From an uncultured Lachnospiraceae bacterium (GTDB lineage Bacteria > Bacillota > Clostridia > Lachnospirales > Lachnospiraceae): a stretch of DNA of 51,259 bases. The DNA lies in contig CAJTPS010000019.1 of assembly GCA_910578555.1 (NCBI GenBank), forward strand, positions 1 to 51,259. Reading direction: 5' to 3'. The translations under genes and the position numbers were made by a program. Below, in pieces: positions 1 to 8,649 of the stretch. The notes under the pieces were generated by a model that was given only the letters and a program-made list of their open reading frames with translations, was not told where the DNA came from and ran no database searches. Each line of letters starts with the position of its first letter. Positions within the stretch are counted from its first letter, which is position 1.

Positions 1-617
1 AGAGATGCGCTAGATTACATTAAGACAACTGCGATTGAGGAAAAGGTGGTAAAGGTTGATGGAAGGGCGGAAGCAGACCGTTTTTTCAACTATCCGTATA
101 ATGCTTTGGAAGAAGCGCTTGTAAATGCGGTTTTACACAAGAATTACAAAGGGGATGTGCCGGTAGAGATTCGGATTTATTTGGATCAGATTCAGATTAT
201 CAATTTTTCCGGACCGGATCATTATATTGATATGGAAAAGTTTGCGGCGGGGAAAGTCCGGGCAAGAAGATATAGAAATCCTAAGATTGGAGAATTTTTC
301 AAGGAAATTGATCTGTCTGAGAAGAAATCAACGGGTATATCAAAATTTTGCGCGAACTGAAAAGAAACGGTTCGCCCATGCCGGCGTTTGAAACGGATGC
401 GGACAGAGCTTATATGATTACTACAATAAGGATTCATGAAAAGTTTGGAACTGAGAATGAAAACTTCGCTCAAAAAATGAGCGAAGTTTTGGCACAAAAA
501 GATTATAATAAAGTAAGTACAATTGTTAGTTTTATGGAAAAACATGGAGAAATCACTCCTAAAGAAGCAGAAGCGGTTACGGGCAAGTCTGCTGCGAATT
601 TATCAGAAGATGATTAA
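1..617 (+). pseudogene. AlbA_2/RecG-like ATP-binding transcriptional regulator, C-terminal part, frameshifted
   Basis: The reading frame is open from base 1, so the gene begins outside the window. The visible part has the HATPase_c_4 pattern of the AlbA_2 regulator family: NALEEALVNAVLHKNY is the N-box-like helix, followed by a strand-rich block and a KKSTGISK G-box-like stretch. At about 345-350 the frame stops. Adding one A in the run after the GISK codons restores continuous homology (ILRELKRNGSPMPAFE) up to 617, which includes the start of a winged-helix tail. A one-base deletion in an A run is therefore the simplest explanation. The end (KSAANLSEDD, then stop) is also shorter than usual. 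It may be a real pseudogene or a homopolymer sequencing error; the remnants at 1068 and 27711 belong to the same family. Confidence 0.7.
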
Positions 618-728
618 AATGGTTTTTCAAAAGCGAATTGCCTAAACAGTGATTAGGCGATTCATACAAATGAACTTCAATGCGTTGTTAAAGAGAATTT
701 CAATATGTTCTTTTGAAGGGGGATTAAC

Positions 729-992
729 ATGGACAAAACAGATGCAAAAACAGCAATGGAAGAATTGACAATGATGTTGATTTACTTATCTCATTTTACG
801 GAAAGAGACAGGATGGCAGACCCAAATAGTAAATATGCATGGAAGGGTTATGATTTTGATGTCCTGAACCAACTTGACGAAAAAGATTACATAAGACAGG
901 GTTCCCATCGGTCAAAGTCCATGTATATTACTAAGAAGGGCGAAGCGAAGGCAAAAGAACTTATGGAAAAGTATAATGTGGCAGAGTGGTAA
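729..992 (+). CDS. DUF6429-like small protein
   Basis: 87 residues, preceded by an AAGGGGG ribosome binding site about six bases before the ATG. The pattern is a helical N-terminus (MEELTMMLIYLSHF), a WKGYDFDVLNQL core, and a C-terminal winged-helix-like end with SKSMYITKKGEAKAKEL. This matches what I remember of the DUF6429 family (about 80-90 residues, function unknown). The basic SKSMYITKKG wing suggests a compact nucleic-acid-binding fold, but that is inference. It stands alone between two AlbA_2-family remnants, so it may have arrived with them. Confidence 0.6.
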   Translation: MDKTDAKTAMEELTMMLIYLSHFTERDRMADPNSKYAWKGYDFDVLNQLDEKDYIRQGSHRSKSMYITKKGEAKAKELMEKYNVAEW

Positions 993-1067
993 ATGAGGTA
1001 AAAAGGCGTATAGATACAAAATGCGTAGCTGAGTCTTATGCGTAGTCATAGGGAAGGAAGTGGGCTG

Positions 1068-1533
1068 ATGCAGATTGATCCAAAGACATTAATTGGAGAA
1101 GCAACTGAATATGATAAGAAACGCAGCGTGGAAAGAAAACAGGTAAAGAGTTGGCTGAAAAGCGTCAGTGCGTTTGCGAATAGCTTCGGCGGCTTCAATG
1201 TGTTGTTAAATACTGCAGTTGTCCGATAAAGTCGGGGATTCTACTCAATTTGTAGAGTTTATGCTTGGGATGATTCGTAATGCCTTAAAGGAAATCAGTG
1301 AAACACATAGTGGAACAAGTGTCGTAATAAATGTCGGGATAAATGTCGTGACAAACGAGGAAAAAATAATAGCTCTTCTAAAGCAGGATGGCAATATGTC
1401 AGCTAATATGTTGTCTGTATCTGTGGGAGTTACCGAAAGACAGGCACAACGTATTTTGGCTAAATTAAAGACGGAGGGAAAAATAATACGGCATGGGGCA
1501 AATAAAAACGGTTACTGGGAAGTTATAGGTTGA
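1068..1533 (+). pseudogene. AlbA_2-family regulator, internally deleted remnant
   Basis: The ATG at 1068 follows a GGAAGG site and opens the N-terminal signature of AlbA_2 proteins: LIGEATEYDKK, then WLKSVSAFANSFGG. It breaks at about 1200, where the ATP-binding middle should begin. In another frame from about 1219 the family's C-terminus follows (STQFVEFMLGMI, then a winged helix with VTERQAQRILAKLKTEGKI) and ends at 1533. About 250 residues normally lie between these parts, so a large internal deletion has joined N- and C-termini out of frame. It is unlikely to make a working protein. Confidence 0.72.
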
Positions 1534-1713
1534 AAATCCGAAACAGCGTTTAGGTGTCTGGTGAGAAGATATTTAATATGCTTGTGGGATATGAATGCCT
1601 TCGTGATAACATCATGATTTTCGGTAAATAAAACCGCGAGGGTGGCAGAACGGTTGGATCTGGTCGTGCGGCGTTTCACAAACGCCTGATTATAAATATA
1701 ATGGAGGATGGTT

Positions 1714-2142
1714 ATGAGCGGGAATGTTTGTGATGAAATCAGACTTGTTGATAATATTTTACAGGCGGAGGATTTTGTAAGATTGAGAATACAGGCAGGA
1801 TTTGTTGAGATACCAGTGGAGCATGCTCGAAAAGCTCTACAAAACGGTTTAGTTAATGTTTCCGCAATATATAATGGTGAACTTGTGGGAATGGGTAGAC
1901 TTGTTGGAGACGGTGCTATGTATTGGTACCTTCAGGAAATAATAATATTGCCCCGCTTTCAACGAAAAGGTATTGGTACTATGATTGTTAACCACCTGGT
2001 TGACTATGCAAGAGCAAATTCTGTAACTGGAAAATTTACGACAATCGGAGGCGTTTCAGCTAAAGGAAAAGAACCATTTTATGAGAAAACAGGGTTTGAG
2101 ATTATCCCGAATGGAATTATAAAGATGATAGAAATCGAATAA
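1714..2142 (+). CDS. GNAT family N-acetyltransferase
   Basis: 142 residues. The GGAGG at 1703-1707 is correctly spaced (6 bases) for the ATG at 1714, not for the ATG at 1708, so the start is 1714. The GNAT core is clear: the beta4 strand WYLQEIIILPRFQRKGIG carries the Q/RxxGxG acetyl-CoA pyrophosphate loop (QRKGIG), and the C-terminal FYEKTGFE is the usual motif B helix and strand. The substrate cannot be told. The lone gene has no obvious operon partner, and the remnant genes around it suggest an accessory region. Confidence 0.85.
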   Translation: MSGNVCDEIRLVDNILQAEDFVRLRIQAGFVEIPVEHARKALQNGLVNVSAIYNGELVGMGRLVGDGAMYWYLQEIIILPRFQRKGIGTMIVNHLVDYARANSVTGKFTTIGGVSAKGKEPFYEKTGFEIIPNGIIKMIEIE

Positions 2143-2227
2143 AGTAAGAGCGCGAGACAACTGTATATGTGATTAGGGAGGGTGACTGTAATTTAGCTCT
2201 CCGTTAGTTAATAAGGAGAGAGAACTG

Positions 2228-3178
2228 ATGGATATTTTAAGCTTTGAAAAAAAGCATGTTAAGGAAGCAACGGAAATTGCGCTTGCGAACTATTATGATG
2301 AGCGACAATATGTAAAAGAATTGCCACAGGTATGTGATATTCCTGATTTATACAGTTTCGCTGAAAATGGATTGGGTGTTGCAGCATTTGAAAATGAAAA
2401 GATGATAGGATTCTTGTGCTGTTGTGAACCATTTGACAATGCGTTTCGTGCCACTGATGTGAGAGGGATTTTTTCTCCTATGGGTGCAAATGCAGCCGTT
2501 TCTATAAAACGCCCCGCAATATATGCAGCCATGTATCAAGCGGCAGGAGAAAAATGGATAAAGACCGGCGCAGTTTCCCATGCAATCTGCTTATACGCTC
2601 ATGATGAAGAACTTCAACAACAGTTTTTCCGTTATGGATTCGGTTTACGCTGTTTAGATGCTGTTCGTCCGATGGAATTGATTGACTGTGAAACGTGCGC
2701 GGGATATGATTTTACCGAATTGCCAAAAGCAGAATGCCATTTTGTCTATCCGCTTCATTTGGCGTTGTACCGCCATTACTGCGAAAGCCCTTTCTTTATG
2801 TATCGCGTGCCAGAAACACAAGAGGAGTTTATGGTATCCGCTATGCAGGAAGGGGCACGCTACTTTGTGGCAAAGCAGAATGGAAAAATATGTGCGTTTG
2901 TAAAAATTTCGGTTCCCGGCGAAACATTTGTTGCAAGGGGCGACAGCTACCGTCATATCAGGGGTGCATACTGTCTGCCGGAACACAGGGGCAAGGGATT
3001 GTATCAGAATTTACTGAACTTTACCATATCTGTGCTGAAAAGAGAAGGTTATACCAGACTTGGAGTGGATTTTGAAAGTTTTAATCCAACAGCCCGTGGA
3101 TTCTGGCTAAAATATTTTACTGCATACACCAATAGTGTAGTACGAAGGATTGATGAGAGAATTACACAGTTGAGATGA
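2228..3178 (+). CDS. GNAT family N-acetyltransferase, two-domain
   Basis: 316 residues with an AAGGAGAG site seven bases before the ATG. The N-terminal half has an acetyltransferase-like fold with GVAAFENEKMIGFLCCCEPF and a later FFRYGFGLRC. The C-terminal half is a more typical GNAT: GAYCLPEHRGKGLYQNLL contains the acetyl-CoA loop HRGKGL, and LGVDFESFNPTARGFWLKYF is the conserved tail. The length and layout fit tandem-GNAT enzymes in which the N-terminal domain has lost most of its cofactor loop. Substrate unknown. The reading frame looks intact although its neighbours are decaying. Confidence 0.85.
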   Translation: MDILSFEKKHVKEATEIALANYYDERQYVKELPQVCDIPDLYSFAENGLGVAAFENEKMIGFLCCCEPFDNAFRATDVRGIFSPMGANAAVSIKRPAIYAAMYQAAGEKWIKTGAVSHAICLYAHDEELQQQFFRYGFGLRCLDAVRPMELIDCETCAGYDFTELPKAECHFVYPLHLALYRHYCESPFFMYRVPETQEEFMVSAMQEGARYFVAKQNGKICAFVKISVPGETFVARGDSYRHIRGAYCLPEHRGKGLYQNLLNFTISVLKREGYTRLGVDFESFNPTARGFWLKYFTAYTNSVVRRIDERITQLR

Positions 3179-3257
3179 TAAAAGTGATTTCGCTATGATC
3201 GAGTAATCTTTATATATATACCATTCGGAACTGGTATTGGATAAACAAAGAATTATT

Positions 3258-3479
3258 ATGAGTGACCATGTGGATATTGAATTTCAAACGTGCTATTCTA
3301 ATTTCCTTACTATTATGTATGATACAAAAGAAGAAGTGCAAAGCGCATATGAAATCATGAAAGAGGGAAGTAAGACAATATATCAACTGGAAGCAACGCC
3401 CTACAGTTCATGCCGGGTTGTTTTCGTTGATAGGTTTGGAATTCGCTGGGGAATTATGACCGAGCAGACAGAGCGTTGA
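3258..3479 (+). pseudogene. VOC/PhnB-like protein, C-terminal fragment
   Basis: About 73 codons carry the C-terminal half of a PhnB-type VOC (glyoxalase-fold) protein: FLTIMYDTKEEVQSAYEIM, then YSSCRVVFVDRFGIRWGIMT. Full-length members are about 130-145 residues and begin with the first beta-alpha-beta-beta-beta module, which is missing. The bases before 3258 encode nothing recognisable from the N-terminus, and there is no good ribosome binding site. I read this as a 5'-truncated remnant. An ATG at 3258 or a TTG at 3237 could in principle start a short protein. Confidence 0.65.
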
Positions 3480-3563
3480 ATTTCAATTTGTTGAAATCAT
3501 CCTGGTGCCAAAACGGCGCTATAAAAGAAAATTTGATGAATGACATTCTGATAGGAAGGGTGA

Positions 3564-4337
3564 ATAGAAACGGTACGACGATATGGTAAAGCACCTTATA
3601 AAATTGTTTTGGTTCATGGCGGTCCTGGAGCAATAGGATCATTAAGCGGATTCGCACAGGAATTGTCGGAATTATCGCAAATGGGTGTTATCGAAGCTTT
3701 ACAATCAAAATATTCCATAGCTGAACTTAGAGAAGAACTGTATATTCAGATTAAGGATAATTGCAGTGATAAAGTAACTTTGGTCGGGCATTCCTGGGGA
3801 GCGTGGCTGGCGACGCTTTTTGCAGAAAAATATCCGGAACTGATTGAACATGTAATTCTAATTGGCTGTGGTCCGCTGGAAGATAAATATGTTTCGGAGA
3901 TACGTACTCGCAGATTACAAAATTTATCTGAAGAAGATGGTGCAATATATCAAAGGCTGCTTGACAATCAGGCAACGGATGAGGATATGGAGAAAGTGCC
4001 GCATGTATTTGCTAAATCAGATCATTATTGCCTCGAAAGCAGAGAAGAACATAAGGCAGATCAAACAGACAGCGAAATGTATAATAAGGTATGGAGTGAA
4101 GCGGCTAAGCTAAGAACTAGCGGGAAACTACTGACATCCTTTAAGAATATCAAGGCCAAAATATATTTAATACAAGGGCAGGCCGACCCTCATCCGGTAA
4201 ATGGTGTAACCATTCCGCTACAGGAAAACGGGGTTATGTGTGAGACTTATGTTTTAGAGAAATGCGGACATAGCCCGTTTATGGAAAAATATGCAAAAGA
4301 TGAGTTTTATAAAATTCTTATTCATGTAATTGCATAA
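3564..4337 (+). CDS. Alpha/beta hydrolase, start codon apparently ATA
   Basis: The protein has the alpha/beta-hydrolase order: strand and oxyanion loop KIVLVHGGPG, nucleophile elbow VGHSWGAW (Ser in GHSWG), a cap region, the acid strand IYLIQGQADPHP, and the catalytic His in EKCGHSPF. Homology extends upstream of the first usual start codon (TTG at 3609) to 3564, where RRYGKAPYK is encoded. The codon at the expected start is ATA, placed four bases after AGGAAGGG; a stop lies just before it. A G-to-A change of an original ATG is likely. Translation may now be weak or start at 3609, which would remove the first strand. Substrate unknown; the relatives I recall are annotated as proline iminopeptidase-like. 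Confidence 0.72.
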   Translation: METVRRYGKAPYKIVLVHGGPGAIGSLSGFAQELSELSQMGVIEALQSKYSIAELREELYIQIKDNCSDKVTLVGHSWGAWLATLFAEKYPELIEHVILIGCGPLEDKYVSEIRTRRLQNLSEEDGAIYQRLLDNQATDEDMEKVPHVFAKSDHYCLESREEHKADQTDSEMYNKVWSEAAKLRTSGKLLTSFKNIKAKIYLIQGQADPHPVNGVTIPLQENGVMCETYVLEKCGHSPFMEKYAKDEFYKILIHVIA

Positions 4338-4359
4338 AAGTTATTTGGCAGAGGAATGG

Positions 4360-4384
4360 ATTGAAAAATCAAAGATTTTTCAAT
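4360..4384 (+). terminator. AT-rich hairpin, probable terminator of the hydrolase gene
   Basis: ATTGAAAAATC and GATTTTTCAAT form a perfect 11-bp stem with an AAA loop, followed by TTTCTATTT. It lies 23 bases after the hydrolase stop codon. The same ATTGAAAAAT arm recurs at 4437 and 30680, so it may instead belong to a repeat family. Confidence 0.5.
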
Positions 4385-4391
4385 TTTCTAT

Positions 4392-4470
4392 TTAAGCAGT
4401 ATCGCAAGCAGGCTTGTGATATGCATGGGGAATAGGTTGAAAAATTATGCTGATGCACTAATTTTTCAAT
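4392..4470 (+). repeat. Composite palindromic repeat, copy 1
   Basis: 4392-4423 matches 15334-15365 at 28 of 32 positions and contains a near-perfect self-complementary stretch (ATCGCAAGC against GCTTGTGAT). It is followed by TGCATGGGG and a second palindrome, TTGAAAAATTA (4437-4447) against TAATTTTTCAA (4459-4469). The stretch from TGCATGG onward resembles 30666-30714. No gene lies between 4337 and 4564, so this repeat fills most of that gap. Confidence 0.6.
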
Positions 4471-4563
4471 CGGCAATCTGAGTCAGTAAATATGTGTGGA
4501 AAATATGGGCTTTAGCCTGCTGAAGGCGTTGGATTATTTCGCGCTTCGATGGAGGGGATTGAC

Positions 4564-5571
4564 ATGGATATAAAAGAAATCTTTGATACTAATTTCAGGG
4601 GAAATATCTATATTGTGCAGAACGGACGGCTCCTGTATGAAAGAGAAAACGGGTTTGCAGATTTGCCAAATGAGATTTCAAACACGATTGAAACGAAATT
4701 TGCGAGTGCTTCAGCGGGAAAAGTATTTGTGGCAGCAGGAATACTGTAGCTGATTGAACGGGGAAGAATCAAGTTTGATGATACACTGGGTATGCTGCTG
4801 GATATACCTTTAAATCAAATTGATCGGGATGTTACGGTCAGATAGCTTTTAAACCATACGTCGGGTGTTCCGGACTATTTTGATGAAAGCATTATGGATG
4901 AATATGAAGAATTATAGACGGATTATCCGAATTATAAGATCAGACATAACAGCGATTTGCTTCCGTTATTTATAAATAAGCCTATGATGTATCCCAGGGG
5001 AGAAAAATTTCCGTATAATAATTCGGGGTATGTGCTGCTTGCGATGATTATAGAAAAAGTTACAGGAACGTATTTTGACCGATACCTGCAAGAGAGTGTT
5101 TTTGATAAATGCGGTATGGCGTCAACAGGTTATTATGAGCTGGACAGACTGCCGGCAAAGTGTGCCAATAATTATATATATTGTAACGAGACGAACGACT
5201 ATCGCACAAATATATTTTCTGTTGATGTAAAGGGGACCGGTGCCGGCGGAGCGTTTATTACGGTCAGAGATATTATTCGCTTCTGGACTGATTTACTGGA
5301 AGGCAATATAATTTCAAAAGCGTTTGTTTCAGATATGCTCAGTAAGCAGAGCGGAGACGGGGGCGATGCAGAAGAGGGGGATTATGGTTATGGCGTGTGG
5401 ATCATTGACAATCCCGATGGTAAAGATTTTGCATATTTTCAGGGCTGCGATCCGGGAGTAAGCTTTCTGTCCGAATACAATCCGAATAACGAGATGATTT
5501 CCGTTTTGGTAAGCAATTATGGAGACAATGTCTGGAGAGAAATGAGAAAGATCAGAGAAGCGCTCTACTGA
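4564..5571 (+). pseudogene. Class C beta-lactamase-related serine hydrolase with three in-frame TAG codons
   Basis: GGAGGGG six bases upstream selects the ATG at 4564. Read in one frame to the TGA at 5569-5571, the sequence encodes a penicillin-binding-protein/esterase-like serine hydrolase: SAGK (SxxK nucleophile motif), LLNHTSGVPDYFD, and YNNSGY (YxN motif), ending near the usual 330-340 residues. The frame is interrupted by TAG at 4747-4749, 4843-4845 and 4915-4917, with no TAA or TGA. From the family pattern Gln, Gln and Trp would be expected there, so CAG-to-TAG twice and TGG-to-TAG once explain all three. TAG is an ordinary stop in this genome (for example at 6237 and 50794), so this is most simply a pseudogene. 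Confidence 0.8.
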
Positions 5572-5640
5572 TATATAACAAAGCAATCGTAATGAAAAGG
5601 ATGTGGTTTGCCCGATTATTGTACTATCGGTTACCGGTAG

Positions 5641-5898
5641 GAAGATAGACGGAAAGAGCAGAAAAAAGATTTTTATTCTGAAATTATGAATGCATTGCCG
5701 GAGTGGTTTTCACCGCCACAAGACATTGTGAATAAATCTGTAATACACAGAGACTATCCGTTTATTGCAGCGTTTGATGGCAGTAAGGCGGTCGGGTTTG
5801 CGGCATTGAAGATTCATAAGTTCCGGGAGGCAGAAAACGTTGACTTTGTACATTGCCGGTTTTATAATATACTTAGCAATACAAAGTATATGAGGTAA
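5641..5898 (+). pseudogene. GNAT acetyltransferase, truncated at both ends
   Basis: Open from just after a TAG at 5638-5640, the frame encodes the start of a GNAT acetyltransferase: FYSEIMNALPEWFSPP, then YPFIAAFDGSKAVGFAALKIH. Homology ends where the acetyl-CoA loop should begin, and the remaining residues to the stop at 5898 do not fit the family. There is no ribosome binding site before the internal ATG at 5686. This is a gene remnant. Confidence 0.65.
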
Positions 5899-5901
5899 AC
5901 G

Positions 5902-6237
5902 ATGAACGAAAAATATGAAAGGCAAATGAAAAAAGGCGTTTTGGATATGCTCGTTCTGAAACTGCTGCGATCAGAAGCAAAATACGGATACCAGATCATT
6001 CAGGAGATGAAAGAAAAGAGTGGAGAGACTTTTCTGCTGAAGGACGGCACATTGTATCCGATTCTCTATCGACTGGAAGATGAACAGCTGGTGGTAAGCA
6101 AGTGGAGCGAAGCCGAGGGGAAGCAGGTGCCAAGAAAATATTATGAAATTACCGAGGCGGGACAAAAGGCGTTAGACGAGATAGAGGAGGTCTGGAAAAG
6201 GATTTCTGACGGGATATCAAGGATAATGGAGGAGTAG
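5902..6237 (+). CDS. PadR family transcriptional regulator
   Basis: 111 residues, the usual size for short PadR regulators. The N-terminus MKKGVLDMLVLKLL and the winged-helix core YGYQIIQEMKEKS, TLYPILYRLEDEQL, RKYYEITEAGQKAL are diagnostic. The C-terminal helix would form the dimer. The gene is followed after three bases by a DUF1700 membrane protein, a very common pairing in Firmicutes, in which the PadR protein is thought to control the operon in response to an envelope or small-molecule signal. Confidence 0.92.
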   Translation: MNEKYERQMKKGVLDMLVLKLLRSEAKYGYQIIQEMKEKSGETFLLKDGTLYPILYRLEDEQLVVSKWSEAEGKQVPRKYYEITEAGQKALDEIEEVWKRISDGISRIMEE

Positions 6238-6240
6238 GCA

Positions 6241-6888
6241 ATGGATGCGAAAAAATACGTAAATGCGATTGCGGGAAAAATCAGGTGCAATGAGAAAAGA
6301 AAGAAAGAGATTAAGAAGCAGTTGATGATGGATATTGATATGCGGATAAAGCAGGGGGAAACGCTTGCAGAAATCATCTCGCAGATGGGAACGGTAAAGG
6401 AAATCGCAGACAGTTTTAATGAAAATATTTCTCCGAAGGAGCAGGCGCGCTATGCCAGAAACAGGGTGCTGAAAATTGTAATTGCGGTCATTGCGGTACT
6501 GGCCTTGCTGATCGGGTTCGGATACTGGATACTGCCGAAGCAGTATGATATTGAGCAGAGCGAATGTTTCGACAGGGAACAAGTGGAGACCGCCATGAAA
6601 GATACAATTGCGTTATTGGATACAGGAGACTATATTGCTTTACAGGAAAACAGTACGCTTCAGATGAAATCGGTGCTGAATGCTGAAACAATGGGTAAAG
6701 CAAAAGGAGCGCTGTCCGATGACTGGGGAGAACGCAAACAGTTTGGCACGGTATATATGGCAGAACTGGTACAGGGCAACAGGCATTTTGCAGTAGGAGA
6801 AATCACAGTCACTTATGAAAATGTGAGCGCCACTTATCGTCTGACATACGATGAGGACATGCGCCTTTCAGGGATCTATGTGAGATAA
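6241..6888 (+). CDS. DUF1700-type membrane protein with a C-terminal DUF3887-like domain
   Basis: 215 residues. Residues 1-75 are a charged helical region that fits DUF1700 (KKYVNAIAGKIRC through ISQMGTVKEIADSF). One transmembrane helix follows at about 80-99 (VLKIVIAVIAVLALLIGFGY). The extracytoplasmic rest (REQVETAMKDTIALLDTGDY through TVTYENVSATYRLTYD) resembles DUF3887. Such proteins partner PadR regulators and may sense the envelope. It is translationally coupled to the PadR gene (stop at 6235-6237, ATG at 6241, GGAGG just upstream). Its 3' end overlaps a degenerate gene on the other strand by 13 bases. Confidence 0.75.
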   Translation: MDAKKYVNAIAGKIRCNEKRKKEIKKQLMMDIDMRIKQGETLAEIISQMGTVKEIADSFNENISPKEQARYARNRVLKIVIAVIAVLALLIGFGYWILPKQYDIEQSECFDREQVETAMKDTIALLDTGDYIALQENSTLQMKSVLNAETMGKAKGALSDDWGERKQFGTVYMAELVQGNRHFAVGEITVTYENVSATYRLTYDEDMRLSGIYVR

Positions 6889-7450
6889 GAATCGGGCATC
6901 CTGATGAATAATATTACCGCTCCGACCAGCAAAAAGAGCAGGCCGATGATTCCTGTCGGCAGCGGTCCCAGCAAACTGCTCTTCGTAGATAACGATATCC
7001 ATGCGCCGGCTTCTCCGATGATATCGGCGGCGCCATGAATAATTGCCGCATACATGCAATTATGTGTTTTTTACGTTATATAAGACATCCATGTTCCAAG
7101 TACAATCGTTACGAAAACCATCATGATGATTCCGGTATATGGCGCCCCGAAATAATCTGTACCGTAATTCATGCCATAATAAATGAGCGGGGCATGCGCA
7201 AGCCCCCATAATGCGCCATTGATGATAACGGCACGTTTCACAGGCATTTTCCTGCATAATAAGGGAAGCATATATCCCTGCCATCCGATATCTTCTCCGA
7301 GAGCGATATACCAGATCGGGAATGCAATGGCGGATATGATGTAAATGATGAATCCCATAAGGAACATGGAGCCGATTGTCAGTTCAATATCCTGCGGGGC
7401 ACCATATGCACCATAGGTCGCCGATATGTATCTGCCCTGAAAGTCTAAAT
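6876..7450 (-). pseudogene. CPBP (Abi) family intramembrane protease remnant
   Basis: Read on the minus strand, the sequence carries the CPBP glutamic-protease signature LGEDIGWQGYMLPLL and the second motif ALWGLAHAPLIYYG, inside hydrophobic segments. A TAA at 7071-7073 interrupts the frame, but homology continues in the same frame (NCMYAAIIHGAADIIGEAGA, two more membrane segments) to the TAG at 6876. The 5' part beyond about 7450 is missing. Both active-site motifs are present, but truncation plus an internal stop make it a pseudogene. Intact relatives are bacteriocin-immunity or prenyl-protease-like membrane enzymes of about 250-300 residues. Confidence 0.7.
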
Positions 7451-7492
7451 CTTAGAAATATGAGCATTCGCTTTCGGGTGAAATCTTTTATT

Positions 7493-8017
7493 CTAGTCTC
7501 CATTGTGATCCTTTCCGCCTGAATGATTCCCCGGATTGCAGTATAAATTCATATGATCCTGTACCATTGCATAGGCTTCAGCTTTGGCTGCTTTGATTAA
7601 GCCGGACACGATAAAGCAGGCCAGACCGTGCGTGTAGATTATGGTATCCCTGAAAAAAACGTTCACTTTATCAACTGGCAGCTTTAATTGTTTTGCAATC
7701 TGTACTACCATGGCAGAGTTTGCCTCGGCAGTTGTTAATATATCAAAACCGCCGGCGTGATATCCGCTTTCACCACTCATATACAGATAGCGAAACAGAT
7801 TAGGCTCATCAAAGGCAAGATCAATATACCCTTTCCCTACGTTTGCAAAGGCTGACATGCCTTCCGAAGCAGAAAGCATTTTTTTATTTGCATAATGCAG
7901 GGCATAGTCGGTAAGTTCGCTGCGAAAATTCTCCATATTACCGAAAGCTTGGCATATCGGCACCCTCTTTTCATGTCGATACATCAATGCGGCTCGCTTA
8001 CAGGTTGTTTCCGGCAT
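7493..8017 (-). pseudogene. TetR family regulator without a recognisable HTH domain
   Basis: The C-terminal ligand domain of a TetR-like regulator is clear on the minus strand: QAFGNMENFRSELTDYA marks the end of the HTH recognition helix and the start of helix 4, followed by GKGYIDLAFDEPNLFRYLYM. The first 40-45 residues of the DNA-binding domain are missing or scrambled, and no start codon here has a good ribosome binding site. Any start upstream of 8017 would run into the divergent hydrolase gene at 8091. Probably a 5'-deleted gene that once controlled that neighbour. Confidence 0.6.
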
Positions 8018-8090
8018 AGATCCATCTTGTTTTTGCCTGTCTGATCTTATAAAATAATCTATAAGATCAGCTTGGAGGCAGGATATTACG

Positions 8091-8648
8091 ATGGACATTT
8101 CTTTATATTATCAGGAACAGGGCAAAGGCGAGCCGTTTATTCTGCTGCACGGCAATGGGGAGGACGGGACTTATTTCGTGAATCAGATCGGATTCTTTTC
8201 GGACCAGTACAGAGTGATCGCAGTAGACACAAGAGGGCACGGGAAATCCCCGCGGGGAACCGCGCCTTTTACGATGGAGCAGTTTGCCGATGATCTGTAT
8301 GAGCTGATGAACGAACTGCAGATTCCCGGAGCGGTTATTCTGGGTTTTTCTGACGGTGCGAATATCGCGATGAAGTTTGCACTTAAGTATCCTCAAAAAG
8401 TCACGGCACTGATTCTGAACGGAGGGAATCTGGACACAAAAGGAATCAAACGGAGGATTCAGATCCCGACGCTTGTGATAGCGGGGACGAGAGATATGAT
8501 TAAGCAATCGCATACGGAACTGATTGCGGCAAGCATTCCGGACGCGAAACTGGCAATTGTGAAGGGCAGTCACTTCATTGCAAACAAAAAGCCTGTGGAA
8601 TTTAATAAAGAGGTCGGAAATTTCCTGAACGGGGCAGATGTAAGATGA
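8091..8648 (+). CDS. Alpha/beta hydrolase, short form
   Basis: 185 residues with GGAGG 11 bases before the ATG. Visible landmarks: FILLHGNGEDG (oxyanion loop), VDTRGHGKS, GFSDGANI (nucleophile Ser in GFSDG), IPTLVIAGTRDMI (strand before the acid) and KGSHFI (catalytic His). Between NGGNLDTKGIKRR and the IPTLVIAG strand the usual cap of about 40-50 residues is absent, so the protein is shorter than relatives of 230-250 residues. The core could still fold, but a deletion is likely since the divergent TetR gene is also damaged. Substrate unknown. Confidence 0.7.
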   Translation: MDISLYYQEQGKGEPFILLHGNGEDGTYFVNQIGFFSDQYRVIAVDTRGHGKSPRGTAPFTMEQFADDLYELMNELQIPGAVILGFSDGANIAMKFALKYPQKVTALILNGGNLDTKGIKRRIQIPTLVIAGTRDMIKQSHTELIAASIPDAKLAIVKGSHFIANKKPVEFNKEVGNFLNGADVR

Positions 8649-8649
8649 T

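Noticed and set aside
1630..1690. T-box-like sequence (ACCGCGAGGGTGG)
   Set aside because: The T-box motif reads AGGGTGGNACCGCG; here the two parts are in reversed order, there is no terminator pair and the downstream gene is an acetyltransferase.
4564..5571. Genome-wide TAG reassignment
   Set aside because: TAG serves as a normal stop in rpmC, the PadR gene and others in this window.
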